A DNA stretch of 43,311 nucleotides from Paludibacteraceae bacterium (lineage in GTDB: Bacteria; Bacteroidota; Bacteroidia; Bacteroidales; Paludibacteraceae): assembly GCA_016297215.1 (NCBI GenBank), contig JAEDGZ010000019.1, positions 1 through 43,311 of the forward strand. Direction: 5' to 3'. The notes under the pieces were generated by a model that had not been told where the DNA came from, made no database searches, and was given only the letters and a program-made list of their open reading frames with translations. The position numbers and the translations under genes were made by a program. Position 1 is the first letter of the stretch. Each line of letters starts with the position of its first letter. Below, piece by piece: positions 7,811 to 15,947 of this stretch.

Positions 7811-7842
7811 TGTTCGGGTGCGCAGGCGTCCCCGCCTGCTAA
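7811..7842. repeat. Palindromic repeat family A, copy 2
   Basis: TGTTCGGGTGCGCAGGCG, TCCC, CGCCTGCTAA. One base differs from copy 1. It lies in the leader of the CYTH gene. Confidence 0.85.
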
Positions 7843-7923
7843 CTCACTGTCATGAAGTCGTGTCCGCTGATTTAATTCTCACAATTGTACGCGAACCGCC
7901 TTTCAATTATACTTCTTTTTTGC

Positions 7924-7950
7924 AGGGGACGCAGGCATCTCGCCTGCGGT
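7924..7950. repeat. Palindromic repeat family A variant
   Basis: AGGGGACGCAGGCATCTCGCCTGCGGT: the GCAGGC/GCCTGC stem is kept but the flanks differ (GGGGAC, CGGT). The same variant occurs at 41162-41189 inside a CDS. Confidence 0.7.
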
Positions 7951-8039
7951 TTAATGTCCGATACGCGCCCGCGATTTATATGGGCAATTATTCGGAGCAG
8001 TTTGCCCCTCTATGACTAATCTTCTTTTGAAATCGGTTG

Positions 8040-8071
8040 CAAAATTACGCTTTTTTTCTGAAATACGCAAA
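8040..8071 (-). promoter_or_regulatory. Minus-strand promoter for the CYTH gene
   Basis: On minus: TTTG (8071-8068), 20 bp, TAATTTTG (8047-8040). It forms a divergent pair with the tRNA promoter. The two -7 regions are arms of an inverted repeat (CGGTTGCAAAATTAC and complement). Confidence 0.7.
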
Positions 8072-8086
8072 AAAATCATCGGAAAA

Positions 8087-8118
8087 TTTGTGTATATCAG
8101 AAAAAAGTTGTAATTTTG
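8087..8118 (+). promoter_or_regulatory. Promoter of tRNA-Ser
   Basis: TTTG at 8087-8090, a 20-bp spacer and TAATTTTG at 8111-8118. The tRNA begins 92 bp downstream. Confidence 0.75.
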
Positions 8119-8210
8119 CAACCGCATTTGGCAAAAACGGTATGTTTTCTGCTCAAAAGCCCCGAAAGTAGCGTAGCATTTCATTTTGTTTGGAACTCGG
8201 TACACTACGA

Positions 8211-8297
<87 letters not shown>

Positions 8298-8309
8298 CAA
8301 ACGAAAAAA

Positions 8310-8355
8310 CGATTTGTCTGTCTGAGTTTACTCAAGCAAGCAAATCGCTTTTTTT
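8310..8355 (+). terminator. Terminator after tRNA-Ser
   Basis: CGATTTG (8310-8316) pairs with CAAATCG (8341-8347), with an inner TGAG/CTCA pairing, followed by a T-rich run. Confidence 0.8.
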
Positions 8356-8379
8356 GTTTGCACAGGATGCCATCGGCAG

Positions 8380-8418
8380 ACTGTGGGGATTACGAAGAAA
8401 TCCCCCTTTCTCCGCAAA
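8380..8418 (+). repeat. Remnant of a second tRNA-Ser 3' half
   Basis: GGGGATTACGAAGAAATCCCC resembles a decayed T arm and is followed by the tRNA-Ser acceptor strand (CTTTCTCCGCAAA). The last 20 bp are identical to the intact tRNA end at 8282-8301. Confidence 0.6.
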
Positions 8419-8420
8419 AG

Positions 8421-8456
8421 ATTAGGGACTCCATAAAGGGGTCCCTAATTCTTTTG
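8421..8456 (+). terminator. Terminator after the tRNA remnant
   Basis: ATTAGGGAC (8421-8429) pairs perfectly with GTCCCTAAT (8441-8449), followed by TCTTTT. Confidence 0.8.
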
Positions 8457-8475
8457 GAGAAGGCAGGGAGCCTTC

Positions 8476-8784
8476 TCACCCCACGGTCGGGAGGTGATCG
8501 GCTACTGTTTTTACGAGCAGAGAGACATAGTCTCTGTCATCCACATCAGAAATAACATCCATGTGGTTTCGCCCCTTCGTAGGGAGCCCCTTTCTGCTGA
8601 TCACATTCGTGCAAAACAGCTATGAGTGGTTCAAGTGGTTTGATATACAAACGGTTGTCGCAGATCAGTCCCACTACTTTTTCATTGCAATAAAGGGCGT
8701 AATCGCCAAACATTTTCCGAGCTCTTACTGCGCCGGCTTTAGACGCTTGCCCACGAGGTATTGTACCAAATCAGCATTACTCAT
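8476..8784 (-). pseudogene. TfoX/Sxy N-terminal domain protein, frameshifted
   Basis: Reading minus from 8784, three frames join into one TfoX_N-like protein of about 103 residues. The first gives MSNADLVQYLVGKRLKP. The second gives RKMFGDYALYCNEKVVGLIC and continues to YEGAKPH. The third gives DVISDVDDRDYVSLLVKTVA and ends LPTVG. The order and motifs (RKMFGDY, GLICDNRLYIKP, GAKP, DVDDRDYV) are those of stand-alone TfoX N-terminal domain proteins. A shift occurs near the KP at residue 17, and an extra G after GAKPH causes the second. The start overlaps the DUF1294 stop by 8 bp (ATGAGTAA), showing it was once coupled to that gene. It is either a true pseudogene or carries two assembly errors. 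Confidence 0.75.
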
Positions 8785-9067
8785 AACAATAAATGATGAT
8801 AGTTATAACTACTATTATCTGCAACAGCAGGATCAACGGGGTGCCGTATTTGAATTTCTTATGCTGCGTTTTGTGATGCCATGTTTTCATGCCAAGCCAC
8901 GCACCCATACTACCGCCAAAAATAGACAGCCATATAAGCGTTTCCTCTGATACGCGCCATTTGGCGTGTTTCGCTTTCCATTTGTCAATGCCATACAAGA
9001 AGAATGTAAGGCCATTTATTGTGGCGAGGTAGATGAGAACAATATAAGTTACGTTTAACGGAAACAT
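8777..9067 (-). CDS. DUF1294 small membrane protein
   Basis: A 96-residue membrane protein of the DUF1294 family. The start at 9067 (MFPLNVTYIVLIYLATINGL) opens directly on the first TM segment and is preferred over the longer frame. The family blocks FFLYGIDKWKAKHAKWRVSE, SIFGGSMGAWLGMKTWHHKT and a second TM pair (PLILLLQIIVVITIII) are all present. Family function is unknown. It overlaps the end of the esterase gene by 13 bp and the TfoX-like pseudogene by 8 bp, so the three form one transcription unit. Confidence 0.85.
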   Translation of the reverse strand: MFPLNVTYIVLIYLATINGLTFFLYGIDKWKAKHAKWRVSEETLIWLSIFGGSMGAWLGMKTWHHKTQHKKFKYGTPLILLLQIIVVITIIIYCYE

Positions 9068-9819
9068 TTGGGCAGGAAGCGAATGAGATAGTCTTGCCAG
9101 TTGTCCCATGTATGTTCTCCAGCACTCTCGTAGTAGGTGTATTCATAATGGTGCTCCTCCAGCCAATGCCGGTATTCTTGCAGCGAGTCGTACAGAAAAT
9201 CTTCATTACCTATGCCAATCCAGAGCAGGGTAGGCGCAGAGGCAGCCTGGTGCACAAACGTAGCCGGAGAGAACATGCCTATATAAGCAAACTGGCCGTC
9301 GAGCACCGATGCCACACGCATCGTATGGTATCCGCCCATGGAAAGACCGGCTATAGCACGTTGGGAAGGCTCTGTACTGATACTATAACGGGCTTCTGCT
9401 TCCGCCATGAACTGTGCGAAGTTGTTCTCCCACTCGCCGGAGGTGGCGTCGGCTTTCTCCTCTTCGTATGTCGGCCTGCTCGGGCAGTTATCCGGCATGA
9501 TGACTACCATCTCAGGAACAGCGCCGATGCGCAGCAGGGAGTCCATAATACCGATCAAATTTCCTTTCTCCGTCCAGTCGTGTTCCTCGCCCCACATGCC
9601 GTGTTGTAAGTACAAGACGGGGAATACTTCTTGTTTTTTGGTAACGCGCTCGGCGTAACCGTAAGGCAGATAAACACAGCAAGGAACGCCGATTAATGTA
9701 TCGTTCTGAACGGTTCCGACCTGAAGTGTGGCCGGCTGTTGACGGCAACCGGATAGGATGAGACCTGAGAAAACGATGAACGCTGAGAAGAAGAGCGTTT
9801 TGTTAAAGTAATGTGTCAT
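9055..9819 (-). CDS. Alpha/beta-hydrolase esterase lipoprotein
   Basis: A 254-residue putative esterase of the PF00756 (esterase D/feruloyl-esterase-like) family. The N-terminus is a lipoprotein signal (FSGLILSGC, Cys at residue 25), so it should be membrane-anchored and periplasmic or surface-exposed. The fold is marked by VYLPYGY, FPVLYLQHGMWG (oxyanion region), MVVIMPD, the nucleophile elbow GLSMGG with S160, LLWIGIGNEDFLYDS (acid region) and GEHTWDNW with the catalytic His. The substrate is unknown. A GC-rich hairpin (9833-9855) separates it from the nuclease gene upstream, so it may be transcribed apart from the large operon. Its start is clear from the signal peptide. Confidence 0.85.
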   Translation of the reverse strand: MTHYFNKTLFFSAFIVFSGLILSGCRQQPATLQVGTVQNDTLIGVPCCVYLPYGYAERVTKKQEVFPVLYLQHGMWGEEHDWTEKGNLIGIMDSLLRIGAVPEMVVIMPDNCPSRPTYEEEKADATSGEWENNFAQFMAEAEARYSISTEPSQRAIAGLSMGGYHTMRVASVLDGQFAYIGMFSPATFVHQAASAPTLLWIGIGNEDFLYDSLQEYRHWLEEHHYEYTYYESAGEHTWDNWQDYLIRFLPKCFR

Positions 9820-9830
9820 AATAATTACAA

Positions 9831-9856
9831 AGCCCCCCCAGTTAAGGGAGGGGGGA
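9831..9856. terminator. GC hairpin between nuclease and esterase genes (family D-like)
   Basis: CCCCCC (9833-9838) faces GGGGGG (9850-9855) across GTTAAGGGA. It resembles the family D repeats at 28570, 33671 and 41269. It may attenuate transcription at the end of the large minus-strand operon. Confidence 0.5.
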
Positions 9857-9859
9857 ATA

Positions 9860-10744
9860 TTATTTGCTTGTTGTCCAATCGGAAATAGTATAATCTGATT
9901 CGACTATGTTTTCAATAGAGTCAGGCAGATTGTAGAAAAAATCGATACCTGTCTGTTGCTCCACTTCATCTACGGAGAGCATGTAGGTCATTAAAGGCCT
10001 ATTGCCGGGCGCATTAGGCATCACGAAACCGATTGATGTCCATGAACCATCGGCCTTTTGACGTAGAAAAACTTTGTAAAAGGCTTGAGGAACAACAATC
10101 TTTCGCACAGTTCCAATAGTTGTTGAGACATCTGTAACGATAGGACCGCAACAGATATAGATGCTGTTATACTGGTGTGCTAAGTCACGACCCATTTCTT
10201 CCAAATCCTTCCAATCACCTGCATTGTTATTATGATTTTGCGGGCAGATGTTGGTCAAATAAAACGACTCTTTCATCGCTTGCTCTGACCATTTCATGTC
10301 AGCAGCCGGTGCCATGTGTCCGCGGTCATAGCCGGAGTTGCTGTAATCTTTGGTGACCACAGGATCTCCTTCCACGAGCGGATCGGGAACAAAGCGGTTT
10401 GAACGCTCTTGATCACCTATTAACTCTTGATCAGTCAGTTCGTACGCCACCCAATTAGGAATGCGCCAGTCATGATTATAACTGACAGTATAGCCTGTGT
10501 GCACAATCACTTGCTGATTTCTTTCAACAATCAATTGCGGAAGTTCCAGAGGTAACAAAAATGTAACCTCTGGGTCTGGAGAGGGGAGGATAACAGGTGC
10601 GATAGTTTGGTTCGCGTTAACGGCTTGCTCCTGAGAGGAAGGCATCTGTATACGCGAAAGTGCGTATACACCGCCTGCGACTAATACTACAAACCACACG
10701 ATCAGTCGATAGTATCGTTTGTTAGTCTTCTTGCGTGCAACCAT
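9860..10744 (-). CDS. Membrane-anchored DNA/RNA non-specific endonuclease
   Basis: A 294-residue protein. One TM helix at residues 11-30 (YYRLIVWFVVLVAGGVYALS) probably places the catalytic domain outside the cytoplasm. The domain (about 75-285) is of the NUC/NucA family (PF01223): HTGYTVSYNHDWRIPNWVAYEL, then the active-site motif DRGHMAPAAD with H143, then YLTNICPQNHNNNAGDWKDLE with the Mg-binding asparagines, and YICCGPIV. All catalytic residues appear intact, so it should cut DNA and RNA with Mg2+. The ATG overlaps the previous stop (TAATG), so it belongs to the large operon. It could be the killing or clearing arm of that system, or a nutrient nuclease; the coupling favours the former. 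Confidence 0.88.
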   Translation of the reverse strand: MVARKKTNKRYYRLIVWFVVLVAGGVYALSRIQMPSSQEQAVNANQTIAPVILPSPDPEVTFLLPLELPQLIVERNQQVIVHTGYTVSYNHDWRIPNWVAYELTDQELIGDQERSNRFVPDPLVEGDPVVTKDYSNSGYDRGHMAPAADMKWSEQAMKESFYLTNICPQNHNNNAGDWKDLEEMGRDLAHQYNSIYICCGPIVTDVSTTIGTVRKIVVPQAFYKVFLRQKADGSWTSIGFVMPNAPGNRPLMTYMLSVDEVEQQTGIDFFYNLPDSIENIVESDYTISDWTTSK

Positions 10745-11226
10745 TATTCGAAGAGTGCTTCGAGTTCATCCAAGGCTTCATCGAGTTCTTTCTCGGCTTC
10801 TTCTGTTTCTTCTTGAACGGTAGTCTTAGTTGTCGAGAGTCCATCGATAGCCTCCTCAAGGGCATCATCAACGCCATCCATTAGACCATCTAAAACACCT
10901 GTGGCTTGTTGGAAGATACCATTGAGTAATCCGCCTCCTAAAGCGCCTTTTGCACAAGCAACATAATAACGCGCTTTGAGCCGCCCAATCTCTTGTAATT
11001 GCTCATCGGTGTATTCGTACTGACTGATCTTGTTGCAGATCTCATAATATATAGTGGAGGTCTTGCTCCACTCGTCACTGGTAAAATTAGCACCCTTTTG
11101 TTCAACTTGCTCTACAAGTGATTCAAGGGCATCGATCTGATGTTGTGCCTGCCATTTTGCACACGAGGTCATAGATAGTGCCAGAACGGCGACTACGATA
11201 AAATAAGCAAATAGGTTATTCTTCAT
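10744..11226 (-). CDS. Small lipoprotein with acidic helical tail
   Basis: A 160-residue protein with a lipobox (LSMTSC, Cys at residue 22). The middle is helical (DALESLVEQVEQKGANFTSDEW, YEYTDEQLQEIGRLKARY), then a glycine-rich stretch (AKGALGGGLLNGIFQQATGV), then a strongly acidic coiled-coil-like end (EETEEAEKELDEALDELEALFE). It resembles small Bacteroidales lipoproteins with a DUF6565-like helical region, but I am not sure of the family. It overlaps its upstream gene by 11 bp and the nuclease gene by one base. The glycine-rich segment could insert in or lie on a membrane. Confidence 0.75.
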   Translation of the reverse strand: MKNNLFAYFIVVAVLALSMTSCAKWQAQHQIDALESLVEQVEQKGANFTSDEWSKTSTIYYEICNKISQYEYTDEQLQEIGRLKARYYVACAKGALGGGLLNGIFQQATGVLDGLMDGVDDALEEAIDGLSTTKTTVQEETEEAEKELDEALDELEALFE

Positions 11227-12235
11227 ACGTTTCTATTGTTTGAAGTGATTGTATCCATTGTTGTTTGAGCGAATCGGTATTTTGATTCAGTACAATAAAG
11301 GCGCTATCTACGGAAAGGGAGTCGGTCGTGATAATGAGTTTTTTAAGTTGTGCTCGACCGTAGGTGCGCTCATAGAACTGAATGAACGAAGTTCCACCCC
11401 ATTGACTCATTTTGTCCGTAGATGGAAATTCGGACGTGAGAGAGCACTCCCGTTCCAGGCGTGCAATATGTTGAGGCTTGAGAGGTAATTCTTGTCCCTC
11501 AAGAGCAAAACTATCAGTTATGCCCTGTACAAACCATGCAAAGCGATGTGAGTCTTTGTTATAATCCAGCGTAGCTATGTAGGTGTAATATGCCAACTCA
11601 CGGCGCACTACTCGGTTATATTCAAGGTCTCCGTTGGCATTGCTGGTGGTGAAGGCGGTTGGGTGAATGAGGATTCCTTTGAGTTGACAACCGAGTGGGC
11701 CTATCATAATGATAGAGCAGCCGTATTTAGATTTTGCGCTGGCACCATCGCTACTCATTTTGCTAAGCAGTTTGGTATATTCTTCATCATTACTTGGCAG
11801 ATAAAATGGTACTTTGCGTCCATTGAGATCCGACGGAAGATGATAGGTCCCGAGATAATCGCGTATCTCAAGAATTGCGCTTTCGGAGCACTCCATTACT
11901 TTGCGCGCATTTTGCTGCCCTTTGGCTTCGCGATCCTTGCGATAATATACAATCACATTCGCATCTTCTTCTTTGCTCCATTTACCTGCAGTATGTTTTT
12001 GACCTATATCGTCTTTGTTGTCCCACTCAAACGGGCCGACCGATGCGGCTTTCATGATGCTCTCGGGGTTGAACTGATTAAAGGTGTTAAGCCATTGGAT
12101 CGTGTTAGGCGATAGTTGCTTGAAGACCAATGACGGTCGGTGAATACCGATGTCATATAACTTCGCTATCATGAGCGCAATGATGGCCATTACGCCTACT
12201 ATCGTGGCAACCTTAGCAATTACTTTTTTATTCAT
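11216..12235 (-). CDS. Membrane-anchored protein resembling an inactive metallopeptidase
   Basis: A 339-residue protein with an N-terminal TM anchor (residues 7-27) and a soluble region of about 300 residues. Its second half resembles gluzincin (peptidase MA-like) domains. VVRRELAYYTYIA sits where these enzymes have H-E-x-x-H, but both histidines are replaced (R212, E213, Y216). FAWFVQGITDSFAL, 22 or so residues later, resembles the usual PxWFxEGLAEY block, with Gln for the zinc-binding Glu. If this fold assignment is right, the protein is a catalytically dead binding or scaffold subunit. Its ATG overlaps the stop of the 1235-residue gene by 4 bp (ATGA). I do not recognise a named family. Confidence 0.65.
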   Translation of the reverse strand: MNKKVIAKVATIVGVMAIIALMIAKLYDIGIHRPSLVFKQLSPNTIQWLNTFNQFNPESIMKAASVGPFEWDNKDDIGQKHTAGKWSKEEDANVIVYYRKDREAKGQQNARKVMECSESAILEIRDYLGTYHLPSDLNGRKVPFYLPSNDEEYTKLLSKMSSDGASAKSKYGCSIIMIGPLGCQLKGILIHPTAFTTSNANGDLEYNRVVRRELAYYTYIATLDYNKDSHRFAWFVQGITDSFALEGQELPLKPQHIARLERECSLTSEFPSTDKMSQWGGTSFIQFYERTYGRAQLKKLIITTDSLSVDSAFIVLNQNTDSLKQQWIQSLQTIETYEE

Positions 12236-15200
12236 AACGATAACTCAAGAATAGTTTCAAAATCTTTAATGGACTCGTTTTCTTTGATTTGCCCTACATG
12301 GAATCCTGCTCCTGTAGTCTCACAATAGAGGTATTGCACACCATTATGCTCAATGACTACATCTTTCGGATTCGTGAGTGGCTCGAGCCATGCTTGGTCT
12401 TTGCATTCTACTCCGATAGCTGCATGTTTGAGTTTCTCAGAGAGCATGAACACTACTTTATAACCAAGTGCCAGGAAAAGTGCTGCTGTTAAGCTGGATT
12501 TGCAATCGCAGTCTCCTTCTTTATCAAACAGTACTTCGTCTGGGAATCGCATATATTCTTTGATACATTCGATAGGTTTGCTTTGTTCGTCTATGACATA
12601 CTTGATATTGGGCTCTTGAACAAAATTAAGAGCAAACTGCAGTGTATCCAATTCCGAATAACCGGCGTTACGCACGGAATTGCGGATATAGTCCGCTACT
12701 TGACGTATGTGCGTGGTCTTGGTGGAATTGTTTTTGAGGTAGTGGAATATGGATAGCACGTTCTCTGAATAGGTGTGATTGTCTTGCCCGTAGGTTAGGA
12801 AGGGGTTGATGCCTCTAAGAGCTTCTACCTCATCCGTTGACATCTCAATAGGAAGCGTGCCGGTGAGTTGGTTTCCAAAGGCAGAAGTTAGCTCCCATGT
12901 ATAGATGCGGCTTTCGATGATATCTTCTTTCTCCTCGTCATTTTCGCGGTCACACTCATCGTCATCTTCCCGTACAGGCAGGAAAACTTTCTCATCAAAC
13001 TCATCAAGGGACATTCCATTGACTTTCGCACCGAGAGAGAACTTATCACCTGTGGTCTCACAGAAGATGAAATACCGGTCTTCGTGTTTGACTGCTATCT
13101 CGTCGATTTTGGAGGCGTCTCCATACCATCCATCCAAGAGTTCTTGCTTCTTAACTTCTACGCCAACAGCAGAATGCTGATGTTTGCGAGAAATGAGATA
13201 GAGCACGTTATTACCCATGAGATGGAATAACATGGCGGCCAATAGGGATTTGCTGTTGCTATCTCCGCATTTATCGTACAATGTTTCATCAGGATAGCGG
13301 ATGTAATCGTCATAGAAATTGATGGTCTTATTCTCCGCATTCTCTTGGAAAGCAATATTGGGCTCTTGAACAAAATCAAGAGTGAATTGGAGTTTGTCTA
13401 TTGGCGAGAACTTGTTTTTCTCTGCAATCTTGTTAATGGTATACGCAATATAGTTCGTTCGTGATAGGAAAGTCTTTTTATACTTCTTAAGGAATTGGAA
13501 CATGTGTACTATATTTTCCTTATCCGAATGATCTTTACGTTGCGCGAAGAACGGATTTAGATGGCGTACGTCGCGTATGTCCGCTGCCTTGAAATAGAGC
13601 GTCAGCGAACCGTGTACCTGACGTGTGCTATCATACGTGTCATCAAGATCCCATTCAAATGCACGAGAAATGTCGCCTTGCGGATTTTGCGGCTCGGTCT
13701 CTTCATCCTCGTCTTCATCTTCGCTATTAGATAGATCTTCCAAGAAGGAAGCCTGCACTTTCCATCGTCTGTTCGCAGCAGGAAGACTCATATTAATACC
13801 CACACCGGTAGAGATAACTACCAACAGAGGCATGAAATCATAGTCGTAGTAGAAATAGGTGAAGACCATCGCAACAGAACATAACGCAATGATAGCGAGG
13901 TCCATGAACTTCATCCGGAGGTTCTTATTAAAGAGGTCGAGGATAGGTTGGAACGAATTAGTATTCTCAATGGCATCTATCTTGATGAATCGTACTATCG
14001 CCCATAAGATGTAGTAATAGCCGATAAAGATAGAGGTAGAAGCCCATGATTTGCCTAGCATCGGCATCTGGAAGACGCCCGTCCGAATCAAATAGACGCA
14101 AATAAATAGAACGGTGTAGATAACCGCAGAGAGTAGGGCTGTATCCTTCCAACCATAAGGCTGTTCTGATGCGTACTCTGCCATTTTCTGGCGTGGCGCA
14201 TAACGCTGGAGAAGCGCAAAAGCTGCTGCTCGAGCTTCAGCGGGTAACATATCTTTCTTGGAAGAATGGAAACCCCAGAAGGAACATACAGCGAGCGGTT
14301 TCTTCTTAGGCTTTTTCTCTAGTGGAACGGCTACGGGAGCTTTCTTGGGGCGCTCCGGCATCTCTTTGGCGACTATACGCAGACCGTAACTCTTGAAGTC
14401 TTTGTCCAATTCGGGGATTTCGCCTTTACGGTTAGTGACGGTCTCGTTTCCGCTCGGGCTGCGCACGGCACGGAAAGCACGACCTTGCGGATCACGAATA
14501 ATCTCCTTGGAATCCTCGGCAACACCTGTCGGGTCAGTTTGCGCTTCTTCCGTATAATGTGCCCATAGATCCAAGCACCACTCGCGTACCAGTCCACTCA
14601 TGTCGTATAGACCCAACTCGTTGGGGCGCTTGCCTCCAACTTCGTGCTTATGATCAGTCCATCCTACATCATTGAGATTGTCGCTGCCTGCATACTTGTA
14701 ACCTTTGCTCTTATTGCCTCCTCGCGCAGCATATTCCCATTGCGCTTCTGTAGGGAGAGAGAAAGTGATGCCGGTAATGTAACTCAAACGCAGAACGAAA
14801 TCTTGGCTTTCGTTCCAGTTAACCGGGGCAACCGGGTAAGTCGGCTTGTCTTGACAATCCGAAGGATTGTATCCCATAACAGCCGTCCATTGCTCTTGCG
14901 TAATAGGATAGGTGGAGATGAAATATGTGCTTACTGTAACCTGATGCTTCGGCGATTCGTTGTCCTCTACGTCCGGCTGCGGGGCATTTCCCATAGTGAA
15001 CGTACCGCCTTCTACCTTGACCATTTGGTCCAGAAGGGCTTCGATGACGTCTTTTTTCTCCTCTTTTACTTTATCCAGTCGCGCTTTTTCTTCATTAGAA
15101 AGGGTAGCAAACGGATCTACGGGTTCTTCTTTCTTTGGATCCTCCTCTATAGGCGCAGTTTCCGCTACGTCCTCTACAGGTGCAGCGGTCTCTTCCTCTA

Positions 15201-15939
15201 CTGGTGCTGGTTCTTCTGGAACTACAGTCTCAGGCTGTTCTTCTATAGGAGCAGAGGGAGCTTCTTCTACTATAGGAACTGACTCTTCTGTAACAACCGG
15301 TGTTGGCTCTTCTGCTGGTTCTGTTTCTTCCGTTTTCTTTTTCGGACTATTGAAACACAAATGTTCTGCTGTTTGTGTTGGTTGCTTCTTGTCTTTGACT
15401 TCACCATCCTTTTCTTCCACATCGGGTGTTCCGGCATAGGCGTTCAAAACGCATTTGAGCCATAAGGTTTTCCAAGAGCGCTCACCGTAAATAGTAGGTT
15501 CGTTGGGCTTTGAAGGCCGCGCTAAATATCCAACTACTTCTTTCTCTTTTTTACCTTTGACTTGCTTGTATATATAGCCGTATTGGTCTACCGATGTGTC
15601 TTGGTCAAAACTGATGTATCCTGCGCGACGGTAATGGGGCTTTTCGGCATCATCGTTCATATCAGTCATTAATACTTCTACGAATCCACGATTGCGGGTG
15701 GATTTCTCGTCCACTTTGACTATACCGATGGCTGGTTTACCGAACGCGCCTGCTTGATGCACTTCAGCGGCAGAACCTTCTTCGCCCTTCTCAAGATAGC
15801 ATGTGCGTACTAAGGGCTGATTCTCTTTGACACGCGAATCAATCCATACTTTCACTTTCGATAGCTTTTTGACGAGTACTCCGAGGAATACCAAGCCAAA
15901 AACTCCGAGAATAATCAAAAGAATTTGAATATCTATCAT
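12232..15939 (-). CDS. FGE-like plus tandem transglutaminase-like membrane protein
   Basis: A 1235-residue protein. Order: an N-terminal TM (6-24); a small cytoplasmic or periplasmic domain to about 175; a Pro/Glu-rich linker (200-285); an FGE-sulfatase-like domain (about 305-523: VEGGTFTMGN, YPITQEQWTAVMGYNPS, LPTEAQWEYAARGG, NELGLYDMSGLVREWC, SYGLRIVAKE); about four TM helices (597-716); then two homologous domains of about 230 residues with transglutaminase-like triads. Domain 2 has C1144 (EGDCDCKSS), H1172 (KHAAIGVE) and E1207 (YCETTG). Domain 1 has S894 in place of Cys (CGDSNSKS), with H922 and E961 kept. The FGE part lacks the C-terminal Cys pair of true sulfatase activators, so it is probably a binding module. 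Domain 2 may be a protease or crosslinker. The gene follows the 1008-residue gene by 8 bp. Confidence 0.8.
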   Translation of the reverse strand: MIDIQILLIILGVFGLVFLGVLVKKLSKVKVWIDSRVKENQPLVRTCYLEKGEEGSAAEVHQAGAFGKPAIGIVKVDEKSTRNRGFVEVLMTDMNDDAEKPHYRRAGYISFDQDTSVDQYGYIYKQVKGKKEKEVVGYLARPSKPNEPTIYGERSWKTLWLKCVLNAYAGTPDVEEKDGEVKDKKQPTQTAEHLCFNSPKKKTEETEPAEEPTPVVTEESVPIVEEAPSAPIEEQPETVVPEEPAPVEEETAAPVEDVAETAPIEEDPKKEEPVDPFATLSNEEKARLDKVKEEKKDVIEALLDQMVKVEGGTFTMGNAPQPDVEDNESPKHQVTVSTYFISTYPITQEQWTAVMGYNPSDCQDKPTYPVAPVNWNESQDFVLRLSYITGITFSLPTEAQWEYAARGGNKSKGYKYAGSDNLNDVGWTDHKHEVGGKRPNELGLYDMSGLVREWCLDLWAHYTEEAQTDPTGVAEDSKEIIRDPQGRAFRAVRSPSGNETVTNRKGEIPELDKDFKSYGLRIVAKEMPERPKKAPVAVPLEKKPKKKPLAVCSFWGFHSSKKDMLPAEARAAAFALLQRYAPRQKMAEYASEQPYGWKDTALLSAVIYTVLFICVYLIRTGVFQMPMLGKSWASTSIFIGYYYILWAIVRFIKIDAIENTNSFQPILDLFNKNLRMKFMDLAIIALCSVAMVFTYFYYDYDFMPLLVVISTGVGINMSLPAANRRWKVQASFLEDLSNSEDEDEDEETEPQNPQGDISRAFEWDLDDTYDSTRQVHGSLTLYFKAADIRDVRHLNPFFAQRKDHSDKENIVHMFQFLKKYKKTFLSRTNYIAYTINKIAEKNKFSPIDKLQFTLDFVQEPNIAFQENAENKTINFYDDYIRYPDETLYDKCGDSNSKSLLAAMLFHLMGNNVLYLISRKHQHSAVGVEVKKQELLDGWYGDASKIDEIAVKHEDRYFIFCETTGDKFSLGAKVNGMSLDEFDEKVFLPVREDDDECDRENDEEKEDIIESRIYTWELTSAFGNQLTGTLPIEMSTDEVEALRGINPFLTYGQDNHTYSENVLSIFHYLKNNSTKTTHIRQVADYIRNSVRNAGYSELDTLQFALNFVQEPNIKYVIDEQSKPIECIKEYMRFPDEVLFDKEGDCDCKSSLTAALFLALGYKVVFMLSEKLKHAAIGVECKDQAWLEPLTNPKDVVIEHNGVQYLYCETTGAGFHVGQIKENESIKDFETILELSL

Positions 15940-15947
15940 AGTTTTCT

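Noticed and set aside
8561..8950. 129-residue plus-strand open frame
   Set aside because: It is antisense to the DUF1294 gene and the TfoX-like pseudogene, both of which have recognisable families.
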